A stretch of 64,000 bases of DNA from an uncultured Pseudomonadales bacterium (lineage in GTDB: Bacteria; Pseudomonadota; Gammaproteobacteria; Pseudomonadales; Azotimanducaceae), in assembly GCA_951813515.1 (NCBI GenBank), contig OX638346.1, positions 3,031,617-3,095,616 of the forward strand, in the 5' to 3' direction. The notes beneath the pieces were generated by a model that searched no databases, was not told the DNA's origin, and was given only the letters and a program-made list of their open reading frames with translations. Below, piece after piece: positions 35,603 through 44,052 of this stretch; the first letter of the stretch is position 1, and every line of letters starts with the position of its first letter. Both the position numbers and the translations under genes were made by a program.

Positions 35603-35708
35603 GTCGGCCAGGAGCTTTGCACAGAACGGCCCCGCGATCCTCGGATAGATCGAGTATTTTTACGCCTTCTAGGAACACGCCTTCGAGGAACTGAATATTC
35701 GTCGTCAT
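35603..35708 (-). other. Displaced N-terminal coding segment of the CoA transferase
   Basis: From an ATG at 35708 the minus strand reads MTTNIQFLEGVFLEGVKILDLS. Then, near 35639-35645, a one-base shift moves to the main frame, which reads RIAGPFCAKLLADLGADTVK. Together these make a textbook family III start (LDLSRIAGPFCAKLLADLGA). One extra base explains the break. The FLEGV pair is a 15-base near-exact duplication. Confidence 0.75.
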
Positions 35709-35746
35709 CCGCGGTGGTCAATCGCGATCGCTGCCTTCTATGCGCC

Positions 35747-36589
35747 CTATGCGCTTGCCTGGTGCTTTGCGGCGTGGCCTCTCAGCATGGCAACGCTGGC
35801 ATCCACCTGATCCTCTTTAAGCCCGTGGAGAATGACCGGCACGTCAAACGGCAGGGCGCAGAGCAACGAAACGTAGCGCGCGTAGTCGAGCTTGCCGGTT
35901 CCGGCCGCCAGGTGGCCGGCGTCACCGTCGCGATCGAGGTCCTTGCCGTGTGCGATGGCGATGTGATCGCCGAGCAATTCAAACGCTTCGTCGAGTATCT
36001 CGGTCATGCGTGGCAAATCGCCCTCGCCGAATAGATTCGATGCATCCATGACGACTCCAAGACTCGGAGAGCCCATCTCGTCAATCAGTTGCCGAGCCTT
36101 CTTCGCCGTATCGACGACGTTGTTCACCTCCGGTTCGAAGGCGATGACGACACCGGCCGCTTCGGCAACCGGCAACACCTGTTCCAGCGTATTGCACAAC
36201 ACCCGCCAGGTTTCTTCCGTCCCGTTGTCCGGGTGCTTGCGCCACATGCTGTCGGGATCCCGGGACCCGGTGCACGTCGCGATCACCGAAGTGCCCATGG
36301 GGCCGCAGGCCGAGGTCAGGAGCTTCAGTTTCTCGATTGCCTGAACGCGCTGTGCCTCGTCGACGGCGACCATGTTGGCCGGACCGCCCACTGCAGAGAT
36401 CGTCATGCCGCGCTTTCGCGTTTCCTCGCGAACCGTCGGCGCTTTCGCGAGCTTGTCGGCCAGCGGCCCGTCCACGTTGACCGACCCCGGGTTGAATTGG
36501 AGATGACGGATGTCATGTCCGAGAATCGCATCGAGCGCTTCCTCCAGGGTGGGTCGCTGGAAGTGACCCGACATAATTCCTACCTGCAT
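35747..36589 (-). CDS. Sugar phosphate isomerase/epimerase-like TIM-barrel protein
   Basis: The 280-residue protein has the xylose-isomerase-like TIM-barrel pattern. Probable metal ligands are Glu in VVIAFEPEVNNV, Asp in LGVVMDASNLF and His in HIAIAHGKDLD. It probably interconverts keto and aldo sugars or sugar acids. It follows a four-carbon acid sugar kinase and a PhyH gene in the same block. By analogy with tetronate pathways (OtnI-type isomerase with OtnK and OtnC) it may act on a tetronate derivative, which is inference. Confidence 0.82.
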   Translation of the reverse strand: MQVGIMSGHFQRPTLEEALDAILGHDIRHLQFNPGSVNVDGPLADKLAKAPTVREETRKRGMTISAVGGPANMVAVDEAQRVQAIEKLKLLTSACGPMGTSVIATCTGSRDPDSMWRKHPDNGTEETWRVLCNTLEQVLPVAEAAGVVIAFEPEVNNVVDTAKKARQLIDEMGSPSLGVVMDASNLFGEGDLPRMTEILDEAFELLGDHIAIAHGKDLDRDGDAGHLAAGTGKLDYARYVSLLCALPFDVPVILHGLKEDQVDASVAMLRGHAAKHQASA

Positions 36590-36622
36590 GATGTGTCCTT
36601 CGTTTATTGAGCTGGATCGACA

Positions 36623-37603
36623 CTAGTTGAAAGGCATTACCACCGACCTGTTGCCACGGAACTTCTCCGGGATGGCGTCGAAATAGGGGATCGGCTCCGC
36701 AATGGCGTGCGCCGCCCCGGCCGGATTCGAACCCCATCTCTCGGGGATGACCGTACCCTTCCTGGCGAGCCTTGCGGCCAACGAGATTCTCCCGGACCGA
36801 ATGTCGGCATCCCTGCGGAGCTCCGGGTCGGGGGCACCGAAGTAGCCGGGCCGCCAGTCCTCCTCCCTGTGTCCGTATGCCAGGCTGCGATGCAGCAACG
36901 CAGAGTGGAAAACCGCGAATTCGCCTCGCTTGAGCGTCAGCGGAGTGATCCTCTCATGGACCACCTCCGGCATTTCATCGAACAGGCGCGGCATGTCCCT
37001 GTCGAAACCGTCGATGGGCAAATGCGATCCCCTTATGTATTCGATCCGGCCGTGTTCCATGCCCAGATCGGACAGGGCGACGACAAAGGAGAAGTGATTG
37101 CTGGTGTCATAGACCCGAATCGGGTCACTGCCGTTCTCGACAATGCGATCGTGGTGCCATCGGTTTTCTCCGACGCCTGCGTATTTCGGAAAGAACTTGG
37201 TCTGCCAGAGCACCAGGTCCTTGCCGAAACAGTCGGACACCACGGACTGCAGGTTGGCGTCGAAGAAGAGTTCCCTTACCACGTCGAACGCCATGTGCCG
37301 GTTGATCAACGTGGTGTGGCGCAGTTGATCTTCCTGTCCTGCCAGCGTCGCCAATGTATTCTGCCACCGTTGCAGTGACTGCAATCCGATGGCCACTTCA
37401 GACACCGCATCGAGTATCGACTTGTCGGCCAACTCGAACGGCCCGGCCAGGCCGTCGCGCTGCAATTGACTGGTAAAGCGGGGCGGCTCCGTCGGCTCCA
37501 TCGGCGCACCCTGCCCGGATGGCATCGACCGGTCGCGCGTTGATGGCCCGCTGCCCCTTTCGTTACGTCTTGCTGTCCCAATGTCAGATATGTCCGTTGC
37601 CAT
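36623..37603 (-). CDS. Phytanoyl-CoA dioxygenase (PhyH) family protein, 2
   Basis: From the ATG at 37603 the product has 326 residues. Iron ligands are visible as HxD in GENRWHHDRIVENG and the distal His in HSALLHRSLAYGH. It is a close paralogue of the plus-strand gene at 60937, sharing GRIEYIRGSHLPI, the ELADKS opening and the IPE-G-NPAG-AH tail pattern. It overlaps the kinase gene by 20 bases and has GGAAGGCGAG upstream of the ATG. The longer frame to 37843 would be internal to the kinase gene. Confidence 0.88.
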   Translation of the reverse strand: MATDISDIGTARRNERGSGPSTRDRSMPSGQGAPMEPTEPPRFTSQLQRDGLAGPFELADKSILDAVSEVAIGLQSLQRWQNTLATLAGQEDQLRHTTLINRHMAFDVVRELFFDANLQSVVSDCFGKDLVLWQTKFFPKYAGVGENRWHHDRIVENGSDPIRVYDTSNHFSFVVALSDLGMEHGRIEYIRGSHLPIDGFDRDMPRLFDEMPEVVHERITPLTLKRGEFAVFHSALLHRSLAYGHREEDWRPGYFGAPDPELRRDADIRSGRISLAARLARKGTVIPERWGSNPAGAAHAIAEPIPYFDAIPEKFRGNRSVVMPFN

Positions 37604-38900
37604 ACTCTCGCCTTCCGTCAATGTCCTGTTCTTCTGCCGCATCGGCTTCCCGCATGCGCCGCAGCGCGGCGTCAAAGAAATCCTCTTCGCCGGCGCCCCC
37701 CGCCTTGGTGACCAAGGATATGGGATCAGGTCCGGCCGCGTGGCAGTAGCCGCCTCCCAGGTAGTCGAAAGGGGAGACGCGAAGCCTGTCGATGCCCAGC
37801 GTGTCGATGACGGTGCCCGAGGTCTCGCCGCCGGCCACGACAAACTTGCGGACGCCGATTTCGTACAGGCGACGGGTCACGCGACCCAACAGGTCTTCCG
37901 CCAGGTCCGCCGCTCCCTGTCGGCCAAGCGCTCCCTGGGCGCGCTCGACGCCGTTGTGGTCGGTTGTGGTGGCAATACCAACCGGTCCCTGTTCCAACCG
38001 GTCCGCCGCCCAGCCGACGATCCTGTCCACCGTGCTCGAATCGCCGGCAGCCTGCGGCAGGTCCACCTTGAACAGGGGGTGCTGCCGTTCGAAAGCCCTG
38101 ATCTGGCGGTTGGTGTTGGGACTGCAACTGCCGGACAGCACCGCCTGGTATCCCGGCGCCGGCGGCAGCAACGTGCGCGGCTCCGGTTTTTCCTGACCCT
38201 GCCGCCAGTTGCGCGCCAGGTAAATCGGCAACCAATCCGCACCGGTGCTCAGCGGTGAATCGACCGCCAGTTCGGCGATTCGGTCGACATCCCCGCTCTC
38301 GATGGCATCCGCAATGAAAAAACATGTGCCGCCGCTTGCCTGCTCCGCGAGAAACGCCTCGGCGGCGGGTTTCCCGCGGTGAAGCACGCGAAGGGGCAAG
38401 AGGCCTACCCTGACCTGGCTCTGTGCCTGCAGCACCTGCAACAGGTTGGAATTGGTCATCGGTGTTGCCGGGTCGCGGCTCGCTCCCGACTCGTGCAGCA
38501 TCACGTCGTTCACAAAGAGGCGGCCCAGGTACACCGTGGCGCCGCGCCACGTTGGGCAGAAGAGGACTTCGTCGGCGCCGGTCAATGCCATCAGGCACTC
38601 CGATACGGGTCCGATGTTGCCTCTCTCGGTCGACATGAAGAGCGCGCTGTACTTGTAGTAGATCCGCTTCGTCCGCCTGGCTAGCAGCGCCTCGGCCGAT
38701 CGGCGGGCATCGTCAACGGCGTCTTCCGGCGGCAGTAACCGAATCTTGCGGCCGACGACAACCGCTTCGGCATCTTCGTCGAGTCCGGCAAGCCCTTGCG
38801 TGGACGTCACCAGCGGGCAGGCAACGCCTTCCCGTTCCAACAGGCTGGCCACCATCATGCCGCCGGTCAGATCATCCGCAATGACGCCCAGTTCAAGCAT
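37584..38900 (-). CDS. Four-carbon acid sugar kinase family protein (DUF1537, OtnK/DtnK-like)
   Basis: The 438-residue protein begins with the family signature MLELGVIADDLTGGMMVASL and has a C-terminal nucleotide-binding domain with RKFVVAGGETSGTVIDTLGI. Characterised members phosphorylate D-threonate, D-erythronate or 3-oxo-tetronate at the 4-position using ATP. In this block a class II aldolase (46305) and a TIM-barrel isomerase (35747) could be the partner decarboxylase and isomerase. The gene overlaps the sulfatase upstream by eight bases and the PhyH gene downstream by twenty. Confidence 0.87.
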   Translation of the reverse strand: MLELGVIADDLTGGMMVASLLEREGVACPLVTSTQGLAGLDEDAEAVVVGRKIRLLPPEDAVDDARRSAEALLARRTKRIYYKYSALFMSTERGNIGPVSECLMALTGADEVLFCPTWRGATVYLGRLFVNDVMLHESGASRDPATPMTNSNLLQVLQAQSQVRVGLLPLRVLHRGKPAAEAFLAEQASGGTCFFIADAIESGDVDRIAELAVDSPLSTGADWLPIYLARNWRQGQEKPEPRTLLPPAPGYQAVLSGSCSPNTNRQIRAFERQHPLFKVDLPQAAGDSSTVDRIVGWAADRLEQGPVGIATTTDHNGVERAQGALGRQGAADLAEDLLGRVTRRLYEIGVRKFVVAGGETSGTVIDTLGIDRLRVSPFDYLGGGYCHAAGPDPISLVTKAGGAGEEDFFDAALRRMREADAAEEQDIDGRREYGNGHI

Positions 38901-40509
38901 CCGGCGTCACCGTGATCTCGAATGTCTTTTCCTGGCTATCGTGATAGCCGATCCTCGAGACCACTGTCCTGAGGCGATGACTGCCCGCGGGCAGCCGGAT
39001 GGGCCCCGTGTACACCTGCCAGGAGGAATCCTCGCCGTCTTCCAGCGTGAAACAGATACTGCATCCCTGGGTCGGACTGAATAGCTGCAGCCGGTGATGC
39101 TCGGGCAAGCTGAATGCATCCGGCGCCCCGTCCTGCCCATACGAGTCCGCCGTGAAAACCAGGCACCGAGCTTCCGTGCAGATCGGTTTCTCTCCATTCG
39201 GATAGTGGATGGCCTTCATCACCCTTTCGTCGACCAGCCCAAGATCCCCGGTTTCTTTCTGCCAGGCGTCGAGTTCTTCCCGCATGCGGTCAAGCACCTC
39301 CCGGTGGCCCGCATCTTCCGCGAGGTTGTGGACCTCCCAGGGATCGGTGCGAGTGTCATAGAGCTCTTCCACGGGCCGTTTCTCAGCGAACATGATCGAC
39401 TGTGTTTCGTTGAGGGTGCCTTCCATCCAGCAGCGGTACCACTCCTGCATGATGGGATGCGTGTTCCGGAAGCGATTCCAGAGAAGATATGGCTTTTCCG
39501 GAAAGCCATTCTTGATGTACTTGTATGTCTTGTCCCTGACCGCTCGGACCATATCGTTGTCGGCATCGGAACGGTCTACCGAAGCATGGATGTATTTCCT
39601 CTCGGGTGCGGACTGCGCGCCCAGGAAGGCCTGTCCCTGCATGTGCGGCGGCACGGTGATGCCGCAGGCACTGAGCATGGTGGGACCGAGATCCACGGTG
39701 CTGACCAGCCTGTCGCTGGTGGTCCCCGGTTCGATCACCCCCGGCCAGCGAATGATCATCGGCGAGAGTATCCCCTGGTCGTAGGGGTGGCGTTTCCCCC
39801 TGGGCATCGGCCCGTGGTCGCTCCAGTGCACGACGATGGTGTTGTCGGCCAGGCCGTCTTCTTCAAGCTGCCCGAGTAACACTTCCATGACCTGGTCGCA
39901 GAGTGCCATGTTGTCGTAGTTCTTGGCGATACTCCTCCTGACCCTGGGCGTGTCCGGAAAGTACGGCGGCACCTCGACAGCATCCGGGTCGGCGGTTTCT
40001 TTACACCGAGGCCGAATGTAATCGAATGGCCAGGAGCGCTGTCCCTCCCACATACCGGACTCGTGGGTATATTCGGGGTTGAAGACAGCGAAAAAAGGCG
40101 CCGATGGATCGGGCCGGTTTCTCCAGTGCGCGGTATTGGAACAGTCGTCCCAGGCGGCAAAAGGCGGTACGAACTGGTAGTCCGTCTTGACGTTGTTCGA
40201 GCAGTAGTAGCCCTCTCTTCTGAAATACTCGCCAAGACACTTCACGTAGTGCGGGGCCGGTGCGTCGTAGGCCTGTCCCCGGGTCGTTCTCATGTGATGG
40301 GCGCCGATACTGGTGGGATACATCCCGGTGATCACCGCCGCCCGCGCTGGCGCGCAGATGGGGGCCGTCGAGAAAGCATCGGGGTAGATGCACCCTTCCG
40401 ATGCCAGCCGGTCCACGGTGGGCGTTCTGGCTATCGTGTCGCCATAGCAGCCGTATAGCGGCAGGCAATCTTCAAAACTGATCCAAAGAACGTTGAGTTT
40501 CCTGGCCAC
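38893..40509 (-). CDS. Sulfatase, Cys-type, 1
   Basis: From the GTG at 40509 the product has 538 residues. The AGGAGG nine bases upstream decides this start over the longer frame to 40584. The sulfatase signature CAPAR (Cys52) is the site FGE converts to formylglycine. Metal-site residues appear as SFED near residue 12 and WSDHGPMPRGKRHP in the middle. It should hydrolyse a sulfate ester. The C-terminal 80 residues form a beta-rich add-on (LRTVVSRIGYHDSQEKTFEI). There is no signal peptide, so it appears cytoplasmic. Confidence 0.92.
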   Translation of the reverse strand: MARKLNVLWISFEDCLPLYGCYGDTIARTPTVDRLASEGCIYPDAFSTAPICAPARAAVITGMYPTSIGAHHMRTTRGQAYDAPAPHYVKCLGEYFRREGYYCSNNVKTDYQFVPPFAAWDDCSNTAHWRNRPDPSAPFFAVFNPEYTHESGMWEGQRSWPFDYIRPRCKETADPDAVEVPPYFPDTPRVRRSIAKNYDNMALCDQVMEVLLGQLEEDGLADNTIVVHWSDHGPMPRGKRHPYDQGILSPMIIRWPGVIEPGTTSDRLVSTVDLGPTMLSACGITVPPHMQGQAFLGAQSAPERKYIHASVDRSDADNDMVRAVRDKTYKYIKNGFPEKPYLLWNRFRNTHPIMQEWYRCWMEGTLNETQSIMFAEKRPVEELYDTRTDPWEVHNLAEDAGHREVLDRMREELDAWQKETGDLGLVDERVMKAIHYPNGEKPICTEARCLVFTADSYGQDGAPDAFSLPEHHRLQLFSPTQGCSICFTLEDGEDSSWQVYTGPIRLPAGSHRLRTVVSRIGYHDSQEKTFEITVTPDA

Positions 40510-40546
40510 TGGCAGCGACCTCCTGTTTTTGCTCTGGTCTTTTGTG

Positions 40547-41485
40547 CTATCCGTTGTCCGCGCCCGCCGCATCCAGGCGGTCAAGAATCTCGTCGGACAG
40601 GGTCAGATCGAAACCGATCAGACTCTCGCTTAGCTGCTGCGCCTTGCTGGCGCCGGATATGGGAATGACGCCGCGCCCCGTGAGCCAGGCGAGGATCACC
40701 TGGTTGGGCGTGGCGCCGATCTCTTCGGCGATCTGAAATAGCGTTGCCTTGCGTGCATCGGAATCGGCATGCCGATACTGCCGCTGGATCGGCCGGTCTT
40801 CCCGGATGTATGCACCGCCCAACAGGGGAGAGTAGGCGATCAACTGAAAGTCACGCTGCCTGCAGTATTCGAGCAGATCGTCGTTGGTGGATTTCTGAAA
40901 TCCGAAATCCGCATCCACCCGTGGCCGCAGGTAGGTATGGCGCTGCTGCACGCAGCAGAATGCGGTGATGTTGTTGGCCGCGCTCACCGCCGCCGCTTCT
41001 GCCAGGCGCCAGGCGCGGAAGTTGCTGGCGCCGACGTGACGCACCTTGCCTTCCCGGACCAGTTCGTCCATGGCGCCGAGTTGGTCCTCGAGCGGCACGG
41101 AACGGTCGTCACAGTGGAAGTAATACAAGTCGATGTGATCGGTCCGCAGCCGTTTCAGGCTACGCTCGCACTCGCGGCGAATGTGTTCCGGTTTCGATGA
41201 CATGGGGGCGTCCTTTGCGCGGCCGCCCATCTTGGTTGCAAGGACTATCGCATCCCGATTGCCGCGGTCGGCCAACCAGTTGCCGAGCATGGTTTCGCTT
41301 TCACCGCCTTCCCCGTTCCAGATGGCGTAGTTGTTGGCGGTATCCAGAAAGTTGCCGCCGCCGTCGACAAACTGATCCAGCATGGCATAGGAAACGGTCT
41401 TGTCGTCGCGGGAACCGAAGCTCTGGCCGCCGAGGCAGAACATGCTGACGTGAAGGTCCGTGTTTTCAATGGTGGTTGTTTTCAT
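40547..41485 (-). CDS. Aldo/keto reductase, 1
   Basis: The 312-residue TIM-barrel oxidoreductase shows the catalytic tetrad: Asp and Tyr in FLDTANNYAIW, Lys in VLATKMGGR and His in LYYFHCDD. It should reduce an aldehyde or ketone, or oxidise an alcohol, with NAD(P)H. The C-terminal cofactor region (VIPISGASKAQQLSESL) is typical. It lies between two sulfatase genes, with 15 bases to the upstream one and 37 to the downstream one, so it may act on the desulfated product. Confidence 0.92.
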   Translation of the reverse strand: MKTTTIENTDLHVSMFCLGGQSFGSRDDKTVSYAMLDQFVDGGGNFLDTANNYAIWNGEGGESETMLGNWLADRGNRDAIVLATKMGGRAKDAPMSSKPEHIRRECERSLKRLRTDHIDLYYFHCDDRSVPLEDQLGAMDELVREGKVRHVGASNFRAWRLAEAAAVSAANNITAFCCVQQRHTYLRPRVDADFGFQKSTNDDLLEYCRQRDFQLIAYSPLLGGAYIREDRPIQRQYRHADSDARKATLFQIAEEIGATPNQVILAWLTGRGVIPISGASKAQQLSESLIGFDLTLSDEILDRLDAAGADNG

Positions 41486-41500
41486 TTGCGATGGGGGACT

Positions 41501-42871
41501 CTAGCTCTCGTATAACTGGCTCTGGGTAATCCGCTCGAGAACCCTGAGCCGCATCGCATCCGCAACGCCGCGGTGCTCGCTCAGGCCGGCAAGATTCTGT
41601 TCCTCGTTGGGGTCATTGTTGCGGTTGAACAGCATGCAGGTCTCGCCTTCGCTGTTGAGCGCGATCTTCCATTCGTCGTTCATCAGCATGAACTCGCCCT
41701 CGATCTCCGACAGGGCGTCTTCGCGATGCGGGCTGCCGTCAAGCGCGCCGGTCAGGGATTTCCCGAACTGGAGATACTCGAGTGCGCCCCCGGCGAGTTC
41801 CACCAGCGTCGGTCCCAGGTCGACGGTTTCAGCCGGACTGTCGTTCACGATCCCCGAATGCTCGGCGCCCGGCGTCCGGACGATCAGCGGCACCCGGACC
41901 GCGCCGTCATAGAAGTTGCTCTTGGCGATCAGACCATGATCGCCGTTCATTTCGCCGTGATCCGAGGTGAAGGCGATGACCGTGGAGCCCGTTTCTCCGC
42001 GTTCTTCGATGACGCCGAGAATCTCGCCGATCTGATCGTCGATCAGGGAGACGCTACCGGCATAGTCAGCGCGCATCGCGCCCACTTCGCCGGCCTCGAA
42101 GGCCGGCAAGTTCCGTCGGTGCTCGAACATTCGGTCGATCCGTCCCCTTGGCCGGGCCAGGTCGGTCCCGTGCTTCGCGGGCTGCGGCATCGACTCGGGA
42201 TCGTACATGCCCGCGTAGGGTTCGGGGGTGTCCCATGGCTGGTGCGGACCGCCCCAACTGACCCAGCAGAACCAGGGCTCGTCCCTAGCATAGGATGACA
42301 GGTACCGCTTGGCCTGCTGGCCTACATAGACGTCGTAGTAGTCCGGGAGCGGCAGGACCGAGGGGCGAACGACGTGTGGCTTGTTGGAGGACCGCTCCCT
42401 GAAGTCTTCACGGTATGCTTCGAGCAGACCCTTTTCCTTCCACATCGCCGTCATATGGCTCATGCCGACCGTGGACGCGCGAGGACCACCGATCTCGTCC
42501 ACATCGTCCAGACCCAGGGCATGCAGTAGATCCTCCTTGTCCCGAAGGTCCGACGGGCCGTGCGGGTGCAGATGCGTCTTGCCGAACAGGCTCGTTCGAT
42601 AGCCGAGGTTCCTGATTTCGCGAATCCAGTGGTCGGCGTCCGCCGGAACGGAGTAGGGGATGTGGCCCCAGACGCCGTTGTTGTGCGGGTACCTGCCGGT
42701 TGCCAGGGTCACCCGTGCCGGCACGCACAGCGGCGATGTCGTGACGGCGCTGCTGAAGCGCACGCCCTGCCCGGCGATACGATCCAGGTTCGGCGTATTC
42801 ACCCAGCCGCCGCTGGAACCCATCGCGTCCCAGCGCTGCTGATCGGTCATCAGGAAGAGAATATTGTGCAT
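41501..42871 (-). CDS. Sulfatase, Cys-type, 2
   Basis: The 456-residue protein carries CVPAR (Cys49), the formylglycine site. MHNILFLMTDQQRWDAMGS opens it, with a single Asp and Gln at the metal site as in choline-sulfatase-like enzymes. FTSDHGEMNGDHGLIAKSNF supplies the later metal ligands and the Lys. No signal peptide is seen. A decayed copy of its 5' end lies at 43983-44035. It forms a unit with the aldo/keto reductase genes on either side (9 and 15 bases). Confidence 0.93.
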   Translation of the reverse strand: MHNILFLMTDQQRWDAMGSSGGWVNTPNLDRIAGQGVRFSSAVTTSPLCVPARVTLATGRYPHNNGVWGHIPYSVPADADHWIREIRNLGYRTSLFGKTHLHPHGPSDLRDKEDLLHALGLDDVDEIGGPRASTVGMSHMTAMWKEKGLLEAYREDFRERSSNKPHVVRPSVLPLPDYYDVYVGQQAKRYLSSYARDEPWFCWVSWGGPHQPWDTPEPYAGMYDPESMPQPAKHGTDLARPRGRIDRMFEHRRNLPAFEAGEVGAMRADYAGSVSLIDDQIGEILGVIEERGETGSTVIAFTSDHGEMNGDHGLIAKSNFYDGAVRVPLIVRTPGAEHSGIVNDSPAETVDLGPTLVELAGGALEYLQFGKSLTGALDGSPHREDALSEIEGEFMLMNDEWKIALNSEGETCMLFNRNNDPNEEQNLAGLSEHRGVADAMRLRVLERITQSQLYES

Positions 42872-42880
42872 CCCGCAAGC

Positions 42881-43924
42881 CTAAACACCCGGCTCAAGCG
42901 GGTCATAGTCGGGGTGGTAAGACGGCAAGACCCGGTCCAACTCCCTTTCGGTCCATTCCCAGCTTGTTGGCACGGGACGCCGCGGCGCGCCGATCAGTTG
43001 ATTCACTTCCTTGAGCTCATCGGGTGTGAGTTCCCACTCGCCGGCTTCTACGTTGTCCTCGAGCTGGGTCAGTTTGCTGACACCGGCGATGACCGAACTG
43101 ACCATGGGGCGGTGCAGCAGCCAGGCAATCGCGAGTTGTGCAGGGGTGTGACCGCGGGCCCGTGCAAATTCCGCCAGCGCTTCGATGGTGTCGTAGCCGG
43201 CTTTGGTGCCGTAATAATCAAAATAACGCGTCGAACCGGCCCGCCCGGATCCTGCCCTGCTGTCTTGCGGGGGTTCCTCTCCGCGCGTATATCTTCCAGC
43301 GAGGAGTCCGCAACCCAGCGGGAAAAAGGGCAATATGCCAACACCGGCCCATTGGCAGTACTGACTGACGTCCGACTCAACTTCCCGCTCGAACATGTGA
43401 TAGTGCTGTTGCACGCTGATGGCCCTGTCCCAGCCATGGAACTCGGCCAGATCGTTGCAGCGGCAGAGCTGCCAGCAATAGATATTGGACAGGCCCACGT
43501 AGCGGACCTTGCCGCTGCGCACCATGTCATTCAGCGTTTGCATCATTTCCTCCATGGGAAATGTTGCGTTGTACAGGACGTGCACCTGGTACAGGTCGAC
43601 GTAGTCGGTTTTCAGCCGTTTCAGGCTGGTATCGAGTTGTTTGGTGAGATTGACCCGGTTCGGCACGCCGTGGGCATGGTGTCCACCCTTCGTTGCGATC
43701 ACGAATTCGTCTCGGCGGCCCGCGATGCTGCTGCCGATGAACTCTTCGGAATCTCCACCACCATACAGATACGCCGTATCGATGAGCGTAATCCCCATGT
43801 CACTCGCTGCGCCGACAATCTTGTTTACGGTCCGCTTGTCTACACGGCGGCGGCTGAAAGTATCGGTACCAAGGCCGACCGTAGAAACTTCAAGACCGGA
43901 TGTTCCCAACGTGCGGTGCTTCAT
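42881..43924 (-). CDS. Aldo/keto reductase, 2
   Basis: The 347-residue protein has the tetrad Asp and Tyr in LIDTAYLYGGGDS, Lys in VIATKGGHH and His in LYQVHVLYN. VSSVIAGVSKLTQLEDNV near the C-terminus is the NADP-binding region. It is only distantly like the other aldo/keto reductase in the block, so the pair is not a recent duplication. It starts nine bases upstream of sulfatase 2 and follows a 128-base gap containing a sulfatase relic. Confidence 0.9.
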   Translation of the reverse strand: MKHRTLGTSGLEVSTVGLGTDTFSRRRVDKRTVNKIVGAASDMGITLIDTAYLYGGGDSEEFIGSSIAGRRDEFVIATKGGHHAHGVPNRVNLTKQLDTSLKRLKTDYVDLYQVHVLYNATFPMEEMMQTLNDMVRSGKVRYVGLSNIYCWQLCRCNDLAEFHGWDRAISVQQHYHMFEREVESDVSQYCQWAGVGILPFFPLGCGLLAGRYTRGEEPPQDSRAGSGRAGSTRYFDYYGTKAGYDTIEALAEFARARGHTPAQLAIAWLLHRPMVSSVIAGVSKLTQLEDNVEAGEWELTPDELKEVNQLIGAPRRPVPTSWEWTERELDRVLPSYHPDYDPLEPGV

Positions 43925-43982
43925 CTGAACCCCCTGAATTTAATGTACTGGTCGTGTATCACATCACACCGTCACTCGCGGG

Positions 43983-44035
43983 AGCCCATCGCGTCCCAGC
44001 GCTGCCGATCGGTGACAAGAAAGAACATTGTGCAC
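43983..44035 (-). pseudogene. Relic of a sulfatase 5' end
   Basis: These 53 bases closely match the first 55 bases of sulfatase 2 (42817-42871). The relic reads GTGCACAATGTTCTTTC, then after a two-base deletion ACCGATCGGCAGCGCTGGGA. Similarity fades beyond about codon 18. The fragment lies between aldo/keto reductase 2 and sulfatase 3 and cannot be translated into a sulfatase. Confidence 0.75.
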
Positions 44036-44052
44036 GGGTCCCGGTATTGTCA

